Below are positions 44,421 to 54,029 of a stretch of DNA of 64,000 nt, one piece after another; position 1 is the first letter of the stretch; the number at the start of each line of letters is the position of its first letter. The notes below the pieces were generated by a model, which did not search any database, was not told where the DNA came from, and saw only the letters and a program-made list of their open reading frames with translations. The DNA lies in assembly GCF_001411495.1 (NCBI RefSeq), contig NZ_CP012984.1, positions 145,808-209,807 of the forward strand. Reading direction: 5' to 3'. The translations under genes were made by a program, and so were the position numbers. This DNA is from Burkholderia cepacia ATCC 25416 (GTDB lineage: Bacteria; Pseudomonadota; Gammaproteobacteria; Burkholderiales; Burkholderiaceae).

Positions 44421-45500
44421 TCATGCGAGACGATCCGCAATGGCGGCGCCCATTTCCGCCGTGGTCGCGGTGCCGCCCAGGTCGCCGGTGCGCGGACCGT
44501 CCTCGAGCACGGCTTCGATGGCGGAAAGGATCGCGTCATGTGCTTCCCGCTCCTCGCCCTGGCCGTTGCCCAGAAAGTCGAGCATCATCGCCGCGGACCA
44601 GATCATTGCGATGGGATTGGCTATGCCCTTGCCTGCGATGTCGGGCGCGGAGCCGTGCACGGGTTCGAACAGCGACGGAAGCGTGCGGTCGGGGTTCAGG
44701 TTCGCCGACGGCGCGATGCCGATCGTGCCCGTACAGGCCGGCCCGAGATCCGACAGGATGTCGCCGAACAGGTTGGACGCGACCACGACGTCGAAGCGGT
44801 CCGGCTGCAGCACGAAGCGCGCACACAGGATGTCGATGTGCTGCTTGTCGACGGCGATGTCGGGATAGCGTTCGGCCATCTCGACCGTGCACGCGTCCCA
44901 CCACGGCATGCTGATCGCGATGCCGTTGCTCTTCGTCGCGACGGTGAGACGCTTCGCGCGGCCCTGCGCGAGTTCGAATGCGAATTTCAGTACGCGCTCG
45001 GTGCCGTGACGCGTAAAGATCGACTGCTGCATCACGATCTCGCGATCGGTGCCTTCGAACATCGTGCCGCCGACCGACGAATACTCGCCCTCGGTGTTCT
45101 CGCGCACGATCATGAAGTCGATGTCGCCTGCGCGGCGGCCGGCGAGCGGCGACGGCACGCCGTCGAACAGGCGTGCGGGCCGCAGGTTGATGTACTGGTC
45201 GAACTCTCGGCGGAATTTCAGCAGCGAGCCCCACAGCGAAATGTGATCGGGCACCGTCGCGGGCCAGCCGACCGCGCCGAACAGGATCGCGTCCATGCCC
45301 GACAGTTGCGCCTTCCAGTCGTCCGGCATCATCTTGCCGTGCTGCGCGTAGTAGTCGCAGCTCCCCCACGCGACATGCTGATAGTCGAGGCCGATGCCAT
45401 ATCGCTTTTTGACGACGTCGAGCACGCGAATCGCCTCGGGCATCACTTCCTTGCCAATGCCGTCGCCAGGAATCGTTGCGATGCGATAGGTGCGGGCCAT
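44421..45500 (-). CDS. ttuC: Tartrate dehydrogenase/D-malate dehydrogenase (decarboxylating)
   Basis: A 359-residue NAD-dependent beta-decarboxylating dehydrogenase of the isocitrate/isopropylmalate family, tartrate/D-malate branch. Visible are IPGDGIGKEVMPEA, RPARLFDGVPSPL, the substrate-binding VRENTEGEYSSVGG and the metal site SNLFGDILSDLG. The C-terminal EPVHGSAPDIAGKGIANP is also present. It oxidises tartrate or D-malate in the cytoplasm. The ATG at 45498-45500 is opposite the LysR gene, with a 133-base shared promoter region, so it is probably under that regulator. Confidence 0.9.
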   Translation of the reverse strand: MARTYRIATIPGDGIGKEVMPEAIRVLDVVKKRYGIGLDYQHVAWGSCDYYAQHGKMMPDDWKAQLSGMDAILFGAVGWPATVPDHISLWGSLLKFRREFDQYINLRPARLFDGVPSPLAGRRAGDIDFMIVRENTEGEYSSVGGTMFEGTDREIVMQQSIFTRHGTERVLKFAFELAQGRAKRLTVATKSNGIAISMPWWDACTVEMAERYPDIAVDKQHIDILCARFVLQPDRFDVVVASNLFGDILSDLGPACTGTIGIAPSANLNPDRTLPSLFEPVHGSAPDIAGKGIANPIAMIWSAAMMLDFLGNGQGEEREAHDAILSAIEAVLEDGPRTGDLGGTATTAEMGAAIADRLA

Positions 45501-45633
45501 TTACGTGTCCTCGTCGGGAAAGTGTCGCGTTGGTTCGGAAAGGACCGTTCGTGACGGTCCTGCATAGCCACCAGTCTATTCCCGCTTGACCGTCATGGAA
45601 TCCTGAATACGGTTAAGCCACTATGCACGAACT

Positions 45634-46533
45634 GTGAATAAATTCCCGAACCTCGATGATCTGCGCGTGTTCTGCACTGTTGCACGCAAGGCCAGCTTCA
45701 GCGCAGCGGCCGACACACTTTCGGTATCGGCGGCCTATGTGAGCAAGCGCGTAAATGTGCTCGAAGCCGACCTGGATACACGCCTCTTCCATCGCTCGAC
45801 GCGCCGCGTCGCGATCACGGAAGCGGGCGAGCGCGTCTATGCATGGGCGGAAAAGATTCTCGACGACGTCGATCGTCTCGTCGAGGACGTGTCGACCACC
45901 CGGCGTGTGCCGCGTGGCACGTTGCGCGTATCGAGCAGCTTCGGTTTCGGTCGGCACGTGGTGGCGCCCGCGCTTGCACGGCTGACGGAGCGCCATCCGC
46001 AGTTGAGCGCGCGGCTCGACCTGTTCGATCGCATCGTTGATGTGGCGGGCGAGGGTTTCGATCTCGACATCCGCATCGGCGATGAAATCGCGCCGCATCT
46101 GATCGCAAAGCGTCTTGCGTCGAACCACCGTGTGTTGTGTGCAGCGCCCGCCTACCTGAAGGCGTACGGCATTCCGCGTCAGCTTGCGGACCTGGGCATG
46201 CATCAATGCCTTGCGATCAAGGAACGCGATCACCCGTTCGGCATCTGGCGTCTGACGGAGCGCGGCGAGACCGTGACCTTGAAAGTAACCGGGCCGCTAT
46301 CGACCAATCACGGCGAAGTGGCGGTGCAATGGGCCGTGGCGGGGCGCGGCATCGTGCTGCGTTCGATTTGGGACGTGCGCGCACTGCTCGACAGCGGCGC
46401 ACTCGTGCAGGTGCTGCCCGGCGTCGTGCAGCACGCGAACGTGTGGGCGGTGTATCCGGCACGGCTGGCTTCGTCGGCGAAGGTGCGGGTTTGCGTCGAC
46501 TTTCTGGCGGACGAATTCGACCGCATGGCCTAG
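45634..46533 (+). CDS. LysR-family transcriptional regulator (TtuA-like)
   Basis: A 299-residue LysR regulator. The N-terminal winged helix-turn-helix is LDDLRVFCTVARKASFSAAADTLSVSAAYVSKRVNVLE, and the effector-binding domain begins near residue 90. The GTG at 45634 starts the conserved N-terminus directly. Divergent arrangement with the tartrate dehydrogenase gene is the classic LysR layout. It likely activates ttuC in response to tartrate or D-malate. Substrate is inferred from the target gene. Confidence 0.88.
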   Translation: MNKFPNLDDLRVFCTVARKASFSAAADTLSVSAAYVSKRVNVLEADLDTRLFHRSTRRVAITEAGERVYAWAEKILDDVDRLVEDVSTTRRVPRGTLRVSSSFGFGRHVVAPALARLTERHPQLSARLDLFDRIVDVAGEGFDLDIRIGDEIAPHLIAKRLASNHRVLCAAPAYLKAYGIPRQLADLGMHQCLAIKERDHPFGIWRLTERGETVTLKVTGPLSTNHGEVAVQWAVAGRGIVLRSIWDVRALLDSGALVQVLPGVVQHANVWAVYPARLASSAKVRVCVDFLADEFDRMA

Positions 46534-46879
46534 CCTGGCGCATTATCAGTAATGGTTCTGCGAGACGAGCGCGCCGGAGCGATAGAACACGTCGAACAGG
46601 CGAACGGAGCCGATCTATGCAGACCTCGGGTGGGCGCGACCATGGTGAAATTCATGGCTAGGCATCTTGCAGGCTGCAATCCTTTATTTGACATAAGTAT
46701 ATCTAGCGATCTTTTGGGGTCGCAAGGAAATACCGCAACGTGAGCGCCGCGGCTCGTTTTCGTTCCGACACCATTCTTAGGCGACCGACACCTGCAGCCG
46801 CCATCCCGACTTTCCCCGTAGCACCTCATTTTTTGCCTCGCTACGCTTGGCCGCTCTCGTCATTGATGCGGAGTCGCTG
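46534..46879. other. Junction before the Tn3 transposase, possible left inverted repeat at 46716
   Basis: About 350 bases, with AT-rich patches near 46685-46712. At 46716 a block GGGGTCGCAAGGAAATACCG followed by CAACGTGAG resembles the 38-bp terminal repeats of Tn3-family elements (GGGGTC start, ACGTTAAG-like end). I cannot find its partner behind the transposase, so this is a suggestion. No gene is supported. Confidence 0.35.
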
Positions 46880-49816
46880 ATGGACCACTGGCGATTGGCT
46901 TATCTCGGGATCCGGCAGGTGCCGCGCGAGCTGAGCGAGTTCGAGCTCGCCACATTCTTCACGTTCTCCAAGCGGGAGCGTGTTGCCATTGATTCAAGAC
47001 GCACCGATCTCTTTCGACTCGCGGTCGCATTGCACATCGGTTTTCTTCGCATGACCGGTCGGCCGCTCGGCTCGTACAAGCAGATTCCCACGGTTCTCTG
47101 GCGACATCTTGGACGACAGCTGAATGTGAAGCCGCCAGACCTTGGCACGTTACGTTCCCTTTACGATCGCAACCTCAAGACCTTATCCGACCACCAGCGC
47201 TTTGCTCGGGATGCCATCAATTTTCGAGCCGTCGCGGAACATCAACGTCGGTATGTCATCCGTTGGCTCAAAGAACAACTCACCGGCCGCCCCGAACGCG
47301 GCCAGTTGACGAACGATCTCAAACGTTGGTTCTACGACCATCGCATCGTGATACCACCGGAGCGCATGCTCAGGCAGTTTGTCGTCCAGGCCGTACGCGA
47401 CATTGAGGGACAACTGCATGGCGCGCTCGAGCATGCCGTCGGTATGGAAAAACTCGAGAGTTGGGCGAGAGTACTGGCTCAGCCCCATGGAGAACATTCA
47501 AGTCTCCAGCGATGGCTGTGGGCCGTCCCGCTGCGCAACTCGACCCATCAGATGAGCGAGATCCTCGACAAAGTCAATTTGCTCACGATGCACGAGGTGG
47601 CAACGCGTTTTCCGGTTGAATGCAACGATGCCATGGTGCGCCACTACGCCCGCCGTTGTGCAAGTCGCCCGCCATCGATCAGCAAGCGAATCGAACCCCA
47701 AAGCCGACGAATCGAAGCCGCCTGCTTCATGCGGTATTCCCTCTGTGTTGCGACTGATCAGGTACTCGAGATGCTCCGGCGATGGGCACTGAAGGTTGTC
47801 AACGACACGTCACGTGAAGTGGATGCGATGCGGATGAAGGCCGCGGATCAACTCCGCGAGTTCGCGCTTGCCGTCAAAGCACTTGCCAATGATGAAACCC
47901 TCTCGCGCGAACAGCTCGGGGAGAAGCTTTGTCTGCTTGCAGACGATGTTTTGCAACCGCATCCCACCAGCCGTCGGAGCCAGATACGGCAGTGCTTGGT
48001 CCGAAAGCGGTACTACGCCCGTAACCTTTTGAATCGGATCGTGCAGCTGCCGTTCGAGGCCGAGGGCGCTCATCCTGTAGTCGATGCTCTCTCGTTACTA
48101 CGTGCGCTATATCGACGTCGCGCTTATCTCCTGCCCGACGGGGTCAATATCAGGCTTGGGCGCGCGTGGCGCGAGGCGATCGATGGTTACGATCGGCTGC
48201 GGGCCATGGTTGCTTTCGAGTGGGCCACCCTCTTTGCGCTCCGTGTCGCCCTGCGCAACGGCTCGGTTTTCATCGACCACAGCTTCTCGTTCAGAAGTCA
48301 GTCGCATATGCTGATCTCGGCCGAGCAGTGGAAGGCGAAGCGGAACAATCACTATGGACACCTCGGCCTGCCCCAAGACCCGAACGAATTTCTCGGACCA
48401 ATCCTTGAACAGCTCGAACAGCGCCTCGCACTACTCGATGATGCCGTGGTCAATGGTTCGATCCGAGTTGATACTGCTGTCCACCTCGACCCGATGGCTG
48501 CGCAGGATCCAGACCCACAAGCCGATCAACTTCGCCGTCAGATCTTCGAAGCTCATCCGCCAGGCCAATTTCCCGAGATCATCCTCGAGATCGATAGTGC
48601 GACACGCTTCAGTTGGACCCTGCTTGGACGCGAGCCGCGGTCGCGCACCGAGTTACTGATGGTGTATTCGGCGATCCTGGCTCACGGCACATCGCTGACG
48701 GCTGCTGATATTTCTCGGATGGTCCCGGAAGTGTCAACTGAGGCGATTCGTCAAATGATGAAGCGTCTCGCGGACGAACGAATGCTGCGTACAGCGGCCG
48801 ACGCCGTCCTTGAATTCATGCACGAACACCCGATCGCCGCCCACTGGGGGCGAGCCGATCTAGCATCGTCCGACATGATGTCGCTGGAGACAACCCGGAC
48901 GATTTGGCGAGCGCGTGCGGATCCACGTCGCCGGACTGCATCCATCGGGATGTACACGCATGTGCTGGATCGTTGGGGCATTTTCTACGACCAGCCAATC
49001 ATCCTGAATGAGCGACAAGCAGGCGCAGCAATCGAGGGCGTCGTCCGGCAAAGCGCCACCAAGGACATAGCTCAACTCGCCGTCGATACCCACGGTTACA
49101 CCGATTTCGCGATGAGCGTGTCCCGGGCACTTGGCTTTGATTTATGCCCTCGCCTGTCACACCTTCGTGACCGACGTCTTCACGTGCCTCGCAGTCAGGT
49201 TGTGCCGGCGCGGCTCGCAGGGGTCACGGATCGGGACGTCCGACTCGGCCTCATCGTTGACGTGTGGGACGAATTCGTGAGGATCGCCGCATCGATTCGC
49301 TCTGGCCAATGCACGGCTGTCGAAGCGATTGCGAGATTCGGATCTGCTGCTCGCGGGCAGGCTGTGTACGATGGCGGCGTTCACATCGGCCGCTTATTCA
49401 GAAGCATTTTTTTGATCGACTACTTCACCAATGCCTCTTTCCGGTCGGAGTTGCAACATGCCCTAAATCGGGGAGAAGCGGTGCATACCGTGCAACGCGC
49501 AATTCACATCGGTCGCATTCCGGTGGAGCTAGCTCGGCGCCAGGAATCGCTCGCGGCAGTGTCATCGGCGTTGACCCTGCTCTCGAACATCTTGATGGCC
49601 TGGAACACCACCCATATGCAACGAGCCCTGGAGAACATCGAAGCTAGCCGGGGGCAGCCGATCGCGACCGAGCAACTCCGGCGAATCGCCCCAACTCATA
49701 TCGAGGGCATCAACTTGCGCGGAACCTTCAATTTTCCCGTGTCGCTGTATGCAAAGCGGATTTTGCCGAGCATCGCGGCCGACAACCCCATTTCGTCAAC
49801 CAGTCGGAGCGCCTAA
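46880..49816 (+). CDS. tnpA: Tn3-family transposase (DUF4158 N-terminus)
   Basis: About 978 residues, the normal length for a Tn3-family TnpA. The N-terminal DUF4158 part includes ELATFFTFSKRERVAID and the YKQIPTVLWRHLG helix. The C-terminal DDE part includes AVDTHGYTDFAMSVSRALGFDLCPRLSHLRDRRL, SIFLIDYFTNASFRSELQHALNRGEAVHTVQRAI and a conserved asparagine-rich end. ATG 46880 begins the family-typical HWRLAYLGIRQ region; a TTG at 46847 would add 11 residues. No resolvase, passenger gene or second inverted repeat is adjacent. The element may still supply transposase, but its right end looks lost. Confidence 0.85.
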   Translation: MDHWRLAYLGIRQVPRELSEFELATFFTFSKRERVAIDSRRTDLFRLAVALHIGFLRMTGRPLGSYKQIPTVLWRHLGRQLNVKPPDLGTLRSLYDRNLKTLSDHQRFARDAINFRAVAEHQRRYVIRWLKEQLTGRPERGQLTNDLKRWFYDHRIVIPPERMLRQFVVQAVRDIEGQLHGALEHAVGMEKLESWARVLAQPHGEHSSLQRWLWAVPLRNSTHQMSEILDKVNLLTMHEVATRFPVECNDAMVRHYARRCASRPPSISKRIEPQSRRIEAACFMRYSLCVATDQVLEMLRRWALKVVNDTSREVDAMRMKAADQLREFALAVKALANDETLSREQLGEKLCLLADDVLQPHPTSRRSQIRQCLVRKRYYARNLLNRIVQLPFEAEGAHPVVDALSLLRALYRRRAYLLPDGVNIRLGRAWREAIDGYDRLRAMVAFEWATLFALRVALRNGSVFIDHSFSFRSQSHMLISAEQWKAKRNNHYGHLGLPQDPNEFLGPILEQLEQRLALLDDAVVNGSIRVDTAVHLDPMAAQDPDPQADQLRRQIFEAHPPGQFPEIILEIDSATRFSWTLLGREPRSRTELLMVYSAILAHGTSLTAADISRMVPEVSTEAIRQMMKRLADERMLRTAADAVLEFMHEHPIAAHWGRADLASSDMMSLETTRTIWRARADPRRRTASIGMYTHVLDRWGIFYDQPIILNERQAGAAIEGVVRQSATKDIAQLAVDTHGYTDFAMSVSRALGFDLCPRLSHLRDRRLHVPRSQVVPARLAGVTDRDVRLGLIVDVWDEFVRIAASIRSGQCTAVEAIARFGSAARGQAVYDGGVHIGRLFRSIFLIDYFTNASFRSELQHALNRGEAVHTVQRAIHIGRIPVELARRQESLAAVSSALTLLSNILMAWNTTHMQRALENIEASRGQPIATEQLRRIAPTHIEGINLRGTFNFPVSLYAKRILPSIAADNPISSTSRSA

Positions 49817-49933
49817 CGACGGGGTGTACTGGTACCGCCGGTCAAGGGACCGCTCATCGTCAATGCGATCACGTCTGGAGATGCCCTCTGCTTCGTTAGC
49901 AAAGGGTAGACACTAACCCATTGTTTTGTCGGA
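49817..49933. other. Short junction after the Tn3 transposase
   Basis: About 115 bases between the transposase stop and the dispersed repeat. The block GCTTCGTTAGCAAAGGGTAG near 49890 has an imperfect internal inverted repeat, but no Tn3-type terminal repeat could be matched. I see nothing else. Confidence 0.3.
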
Positions 49934-50012
49934 ATAAATATTTAGGGCCGCAAGGCAAGGCCTTGCCAGGCCTAAAGGCGCCTAACCGGAAAAACGCATG
50001 GAAATCAAAGGC
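49934..50012 (+). repeat. Dispersed repeat, copy B
   Basis: A 79-base block matching copy A at 19603-19678 in inverse orientation. It contains the perfect 14-base palindrome GGCAAGGCCTTGCC flanked by TTTAGG and CCTAAA, so it can form a long stem. The following GGAAAAACGCATGGAAATCA is nearly identical in both copies. It lies exactly at the point where the IS5-type transposase is cut, which suggests it is the end of a mobile element. Confidence 0.6.
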
Positions 50013-50025
50013 GCCCCTCGCTGCT

Positions 50026-50661
50026 TTCCACGCCGCGCCGGGCAATACGGGCCTTGATGCCGCGCTGACTCAGATAACGCCGGCAACGAGCAAAGTCATA
50101 TCCCTTGTCCGCGTGCAGTTTGCCCGGACGTTTGCGCGGGCTGGCCATTCAGGCCCGGTACCGCCGGAATGGCATCAAGCGTGGGCTCGAACGCCATCGA
50201 ATCGTGCCGGTTGGCACCCGTGACCGTGACAGCCAGAGGGATGCCGCGTGCGTCTACGACGATGTGTCGTTTCGATCCGAGCTTTCCTCGATCTGTCAGG
50301 TTCGGGCCGGTTTCCTGGCCCCCCGGGGGCTGGAGACACTGGCTCCATCGAGGCTTGCCCGCTCCCAATCGATCTGGTCGTGCTCACGCAGCCGACGAAG
50401 CATCGCCAGGTGCAGCCGCTCCCATACGCCGGCGTCCTGCCAGTCTCGTAGACGTCGCCAGCACGTCATGCCACTGCCGAAGCCCAACTCCTGGGGGAGG
50501 TCTTACCACGGAATACCGGTTTGCAGTACATACAAGATGCCGTTCAGTGCCGCTCGGTCATCGACCGTGCGCCGCCGTCCACCCTTGGGCGAGGGCGTGA
50601 ACTCCGGAATCACCGGTTCTAGCGCCACCCATAACTCGTTACTGATTTTGCGTCTTGCCAT
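50026..50661 (-). pseudogene. IS5-family transposase, broken by a nonsense codon, a frameshift and truncation
   Basis: The minus-strand ATG at 50659-50661 opens MARRKISNELWVALEPVIPE. After LQTGIPW a TAA replaces the usual GAA codon. The frame continues with DLPQELGFGSGMTCWRRLRDW and DGASVSSPRGA, shifts by one base near 50320, then continues KLGSKRHIVVDARGIPLAV and NRHDSMAFEP. Homology ends after RGVESSE near 50026, where the dispersed repeat borders it. The C-terminal catalytic glutamate region is absent. The element is dead. Confidence 0.8.
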
Positions 50662-50799
50662 GCCGCAACGATATGACGTTCGCAGCCTCATGTTTAGGTT
50701 GTGTTAGCGGCTCTTATACGGAGATGACTTCCATAGAATTCCGTGATATTTTTAATATCGTATCCCACACCATTTCATCCAATAATGGAGATTATTGCA

Positions 50800-51531
50800 A
50801 TGTGCGCAACGCGAACCAACTTCAACATTCTCGCTGGCATACCCGAGGAATCGCTCGCAGAATTCGTTAAGCCGTTTTATGACGAATTTTTGGCCGAAAT
50901 CGACCCAGCCGAGGCCGCCAAGATCAACTACAATGAGGTGATCAAAGAAATTCAAGTTGAAATTAATGAACAAAACTATGCACCAATTGACGTGTACGGC
51001 TCTGAAATTGCCTCAACCCTCTTCGCTAGTGACGAAGCGTCCGATATCACCATCGATTTCCAGAAGCTAGTCAAAGGAGCCACAAGCCCGTGTGCGATGG
51101 CAGTCTACGCGACCATCGGTGACGTTGTTGGGCTGGTGTTTGGTCTTCTTGGGGTCAGCACAACGGTTTCGAAGAACGCGACCCGCAAACTACTACAGGA
51201 AATGAACGCAGGCAACCTCAATGGATTAATGTCGAAACTCAACGACATTGCGAATGCAGAAAAACTCTACGATCGAGTCAAGGAAGTTGTCGGTTTCATG
51301 GCCCAGATTAATAACGCTATCGGAGCCAAAACTCTGGTGACGAAAATTGCAGGCGAAATGCACCTGAACCCGTTTCAATGGGTAAAGACGTGCGCGAAAA
51401 TGGCTGCTCAGCTTACAGCGTGGTTTCTTTCCGATGGCCTCGCATTGATAGCGCAATTGCTTTTATCCGCCATTGGGATCGCTGAAACCGTCGAGGACGC
51501 TGCGAAAGCAATTCGTGTGTGCCGAGTCTAG
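50800..51531 (+). CDS. Unknown protein with two long hydrophobic segments
   Basis: A 243-residue protein I cannot place in a family. The ATG at 50800 has GGAG eight bases upstream. An acidic, mostly helical N-terminal part of about 85 residues (SLAEFVKPFYDEFLAEIDPAEAAK) precedes two hydrophobic, glycine/alanine-rich stretches: VYATIGDVVGLVFGLLGVST near residues 105-125 and WFLSDGLALIAQLLLSAIGI near 210-230. There is no signal peptide. Base composition is clearly lower in GC than the flanks. It lies between a broken IS5 element and a convergent HEPN-motif gene, so a horizontally acquired accessory role is likely; a membrane-active effector is one possibility. Confidence 0.6.
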   Translation: MCATRTNFNILAGIPEESLAEFVKPFYDEFLAEIDPAEAAKINYNEVIKEIQVEINEQNYAPIDVYGSEIASTLFASDEASDITIDFQKLVKGATSPCAMAVYATIGDVVGLVFGLLGVSTTVSKNATRKLLQEMNAGNLNGLMSKLNDIANAEKLYDRVKEVVGFMAQINNAIGAKTLVTKIAGEMHLNPFQWVKTCAKMAAQLTAWFLSDGLALIAQLLLSAIGIAETVEDAAKAIRVCRV

Positions 51532-51722
51532 ACGGAAGTAGGCGGCGCCACAGCACATTTAACATGCGGGGCGTCGTCCGTGCGAGGCAAATGTACAGCA
51601 ACAGTTCTTGGCTACGATTGCCCGACGTAGAGCATGCATGGACGCCGCCGCTTTGCCAAGCTTTCATTTGTGACGGTTCGAAGGATGGGATTGCCGCCAT
51701 GCATCCGGACTTTAAGCGCGTG
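51532..51722. other. Short gap between convergent genes
   Basis: About 190 bases between two convergent accessory genes. No gene or clear terminator is visible. Confidence 0.3.
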
Positions 51723-53021
51723 TTATCGCAGCTCAAAGCTGTCAACAATGTCCTCGATCCCCGCGTCGCGGAGTAGCTGCTTAACGCGTTCACGCTCTAT
51801 GGACTTATTATCGGCAAACTCTTGCAGCAAGACTGGATATTGATTGCTGTGTCTCACCTGATTGTTTTTGACCGCAACTTGTATCATCTGGCTCAAATGT
51901 TTTTCGGGTTGCGCGGAGTCCATAAGCGGATACCTCATCCTCTTCGCGAATTCATTTGCTTCCGCAAAACTATTGACCGTTCGATAAAGAACGATTAAGC
52001 GATCGATCACTGGTGCCGGCGTATCGAACCACATCTGGTTTAACAGTTCCTCGGCCGTCGCATGCCGCACCCGTGACAATGCTGAAGCGTATAGCGGTAA
52101 CGTCTCTTCCTTGAGGAGGTCATCTATATCGTCAAGAAAATTAGTGGGTAGATTTTCCACGAACGTCATCAGACGAAGGCGATCGGCCACGCCGACGTAC
52201 GCCCAAAGCTCGGCACCGCGTTTTGCTCCAAGAAAGCTCACTGTCTTAGCGAGTCGTGCATTGTCCTGAAGCGTAGCTATCACGTTGCCCAATAGCTCGC
52301 GTACTAGACGCTTCCACGGCTCAGGATGTAATTCCGCGACCGCGAAAAGTGCGTTTGTCGCCCGTAATCGGCGTTCAAAGTTGGCGTCAACCTCTTTCAG
52401 TAGGCGTTTTAGCAAAATGCTCAGATAGTTTCGAATCAGCGACTCTCTCGGTTTTGCCAGTGGTCCAGCACGCAGAAACACGACCATGTCTTTGCGCTTG
52501 GCTGGAAAAAAATTCGAATCCAGTTCCGTCTGGAGACGATCCAGTGCCTGCTTTCCCTGCGCCGCAGGTTGGGAAAGCACGTAACGGGTGGCGTTGACAA
52601 TATGCAATCGGGCGAGTTCGGGAGAGGCTGCGAAGACTTCCATATCGGAGACATGTGACGGGTGCGCACATCTGTTGCGGTCATCGACGAGGCGCTCTAG
52701 GTCGATATATTCGATGGGGGAAATGAATTCAAACTTGTCACGGGCGACCGTCAATAGGTCCTTCTCAAAAGTAAGCGCTGCCCTTACATCCCCATCCTGT
52801 CGAGCACGGTCGAATTTCGATATCGCCTCTTGAGCCATCGCATCGCCGGACGCAGCCAGCTCGCGAATCTTGTCTACTAGGTCGAAGGCGACGGCTATCC
52901 AGCACGAAACCACTGCTGATCGATAGGCCCCCGCCTTATAGCATTGCACCGCCTCGCGGATATATTTCCTCGAACGAGGATCTGGGCACTCCGATACCAA
53001 TTCGTCTAGGTCTATGAGCAT
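51723..53021 (-). CDS. HEPN-motif protein, possible RNase of a defence system
   Basis: A 432-residue protein. The N-terminal 160 residues look like a HEPN helical bundle: an opening helix pair with KAGAYRSAVVSCWIAVAFDLVDKI, a long charged loop, then LVDDRNRCAHPSH. The last contains an R-x4-H motif (R115, H120), the active site of HEPN ribonucleases. The remaining 270 residues are helical and unrecognised (FLRAGPLAKPRESLIRNYLS). The ATG at 53019-53021 is used. It stands alone, convergent with the unknown gene at 50800, in a mobile island with lower GC. HEPN proteins often act in phage defence or toxin-antitoxin systems; that role is inferred. Confidence 0.6.
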   Translation of the reverse strand: MLIDLDELVSECPDPRSRKYIREAVQCYKAGAYRSAVVSCWIAVAFDLVDKIRELAASGDAMAQEAISKFDRARQDGDVRAALTFEKDLLTVARDKFEFISPIEYIDLERLVDDRNRCAHPSHVSDMEVFAASPELARLHIVNATRYVLSQPAAQGKQALDRLQTELDSNFFPAKRKDMVVFLRAGPLAKPRESLIRNYLSILLKRLLKEVDANFERRLRATNALFAVAELHPEPWKRLVRELLGNVIATLQDNARLAKTVSFLGAKRGAELWAYVGVADRLRLMTFVENLPTNFLDDIDDLLKEETLPLYASALSRVRHATAEELLNQMWFDTPAPVIDRLIVLYRTVNSFAEANEFAKRMRYPLMDSAQPEKHLSQMIQVAVKNNQVRHSNQYPVLLQEFADNKSIERERVKQLLRDAGIEDIVDSFELR

Positions 53022-53283
53022 TTAATCTCTCGGTCGGCGTTGTTTATGCCGTTCTCACACCCGCATGACATGTCGCAAGAACTTCAGAGGGCGGCCTGTT
53101 GTAGACGTACCACCAAATAATACTGCCATCGCCGACGATGCTAGATGTGCCATCCAGGTACGGACGACCGGTAGCTAGTCATCAGCCGACACCCAAATGT
53201 CGAAATCCTGCCCAAGGCGAGCGACGCATCATGGCCGAACTGAGTCAGACGATCTGACGCTGTCTGCTTGGTCTAGTCCAACC
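53022..53283. other. Gap upstream of the HEPN gene
   Basis: About 260 bases that should contain the HEPN gene promoter on the minus strand. Short open frames exist on the plus strand, but none has a ribosome site or recognisable sequence. I see no further feature. Confidence 0.3.
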
Positions 53284-53613
53284 TTATACACTTGCGGAAT
53301 GAGTGATCTCACCTTGCGGAGCGTGGAGCTGTCTCGCTTGTGCGAGTATAGCGTCGCCTTCGTGCCACCCCTCTCTCCACGATCCATGAGGAAGGACATC
53401 AATCTCCCGTTCGTTCGGGTATGGGTTCTCGCCCAATGCGGCGCCCAGCATGTACGCATCGTAGCCTTCACGCTTGATGCGCAGGTGTAAGCTGTAGGCA
53501 CTCTCGCGTCCAAAGAGAAAGCAGATAAACCAAAAGTGGTTCCGAAAATCGTCGCTCTTTCTCGCCGCCCATGCGCGAAGATTTTGCATCCCTGCTTTGC
53601 CTGCCTGAATCAT
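53284..53613 (-). CDS. RMF/CrpP-like small protein
   Basis: About 109 residues. The C-terminal half has the spacing of the ribosome-modulation-factor family, here REGYDAYMLGAALGENPYP followed by WREGWHEGDAIL. That is the E/G-xx-A-Y-xx-G, N-P-Y, W-xx-G-W pattern shared by RMF and plasmid CrpP proteins. The start is uncertain: ATG 53611-53613 has GGTATGGGA upstream; ATG 53587-53589 is also possible. It is the last gene of a minus-strand cluster of small unknown genes. RMF silences ribosomes in stationary phase; whether this protein binds ribosomes is unknown. Confidence 0.55.
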   Translation of the reverse strand: MIQAGKAGMQNLRAWAARKSDDFRNHFWFICFLFGRESAYSLHLRIKREGYDAYMLGAALGENPYPNEREIDVLPHGSWREGWHEGDAILAQARQLHAPQGEITHSASV

Positions 53614-53746
53614 TCCCATACCTGATCTGCAACGCGCTTTCGGCATTGTGCAACATTGAGTCTCGTATGACGGAGCCATCGAGTAACGGCGAAGGGGCAT
53701 CTGGAGAACGATTAGTGATAGCCGCGCATATCGTCACGGTTGTTAG

Positions 53747-53998
53747 TCACATCGAGAGATATTCGACGATACCTGCGAGGGCCATTCCAACGGCGAGGCC
53801 GAAAGTACTCACCGCGAGCAGTTCCCACAGCTTCCGTTGAGCAATGGCGCGGCGAATCGAGTGCCTTTCCGCGACGCCGGGCGCTATAAAATATACGGTA
53901 CCCCAGTCCTCATTGGGGGAGGTACGTACCGAGCCGCTTTCGATCGCCTTTGCCAATTCTGACGGCATCGGCAAATAGGTTGTGAGGATCCATCGCAT
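53747..53998 (-). CDS. Small single-span membrane protein of unknown function
   Basis: An 83-residue protein starting MRWILTTYLPMPSELAKAIE at ATG 53996-53998, with GAAGACG upstream. A hydrophilic part of about 55 residues is followed by one C-terminal membrane span (LLAVSTFGLAVGMALAGIVEY), so it could be a tail-anchored protein. It lies 31 bases behind the P-loop small protein on the same strand. I do not recognise a family. Confidence 0.5.
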   Translation of the reverse strand: MRWILTTYLPMPSELAKAIESGSVRTSPNEDWGTVYFIAPGVAERHSIRRAIAQRKLWELLAVSTFGLAVGMALAGIVEYLSM

Positions 53999-54029
53999 CG
54001 TCTTCAATGGTGCTCTCCGGACCGCCCAA

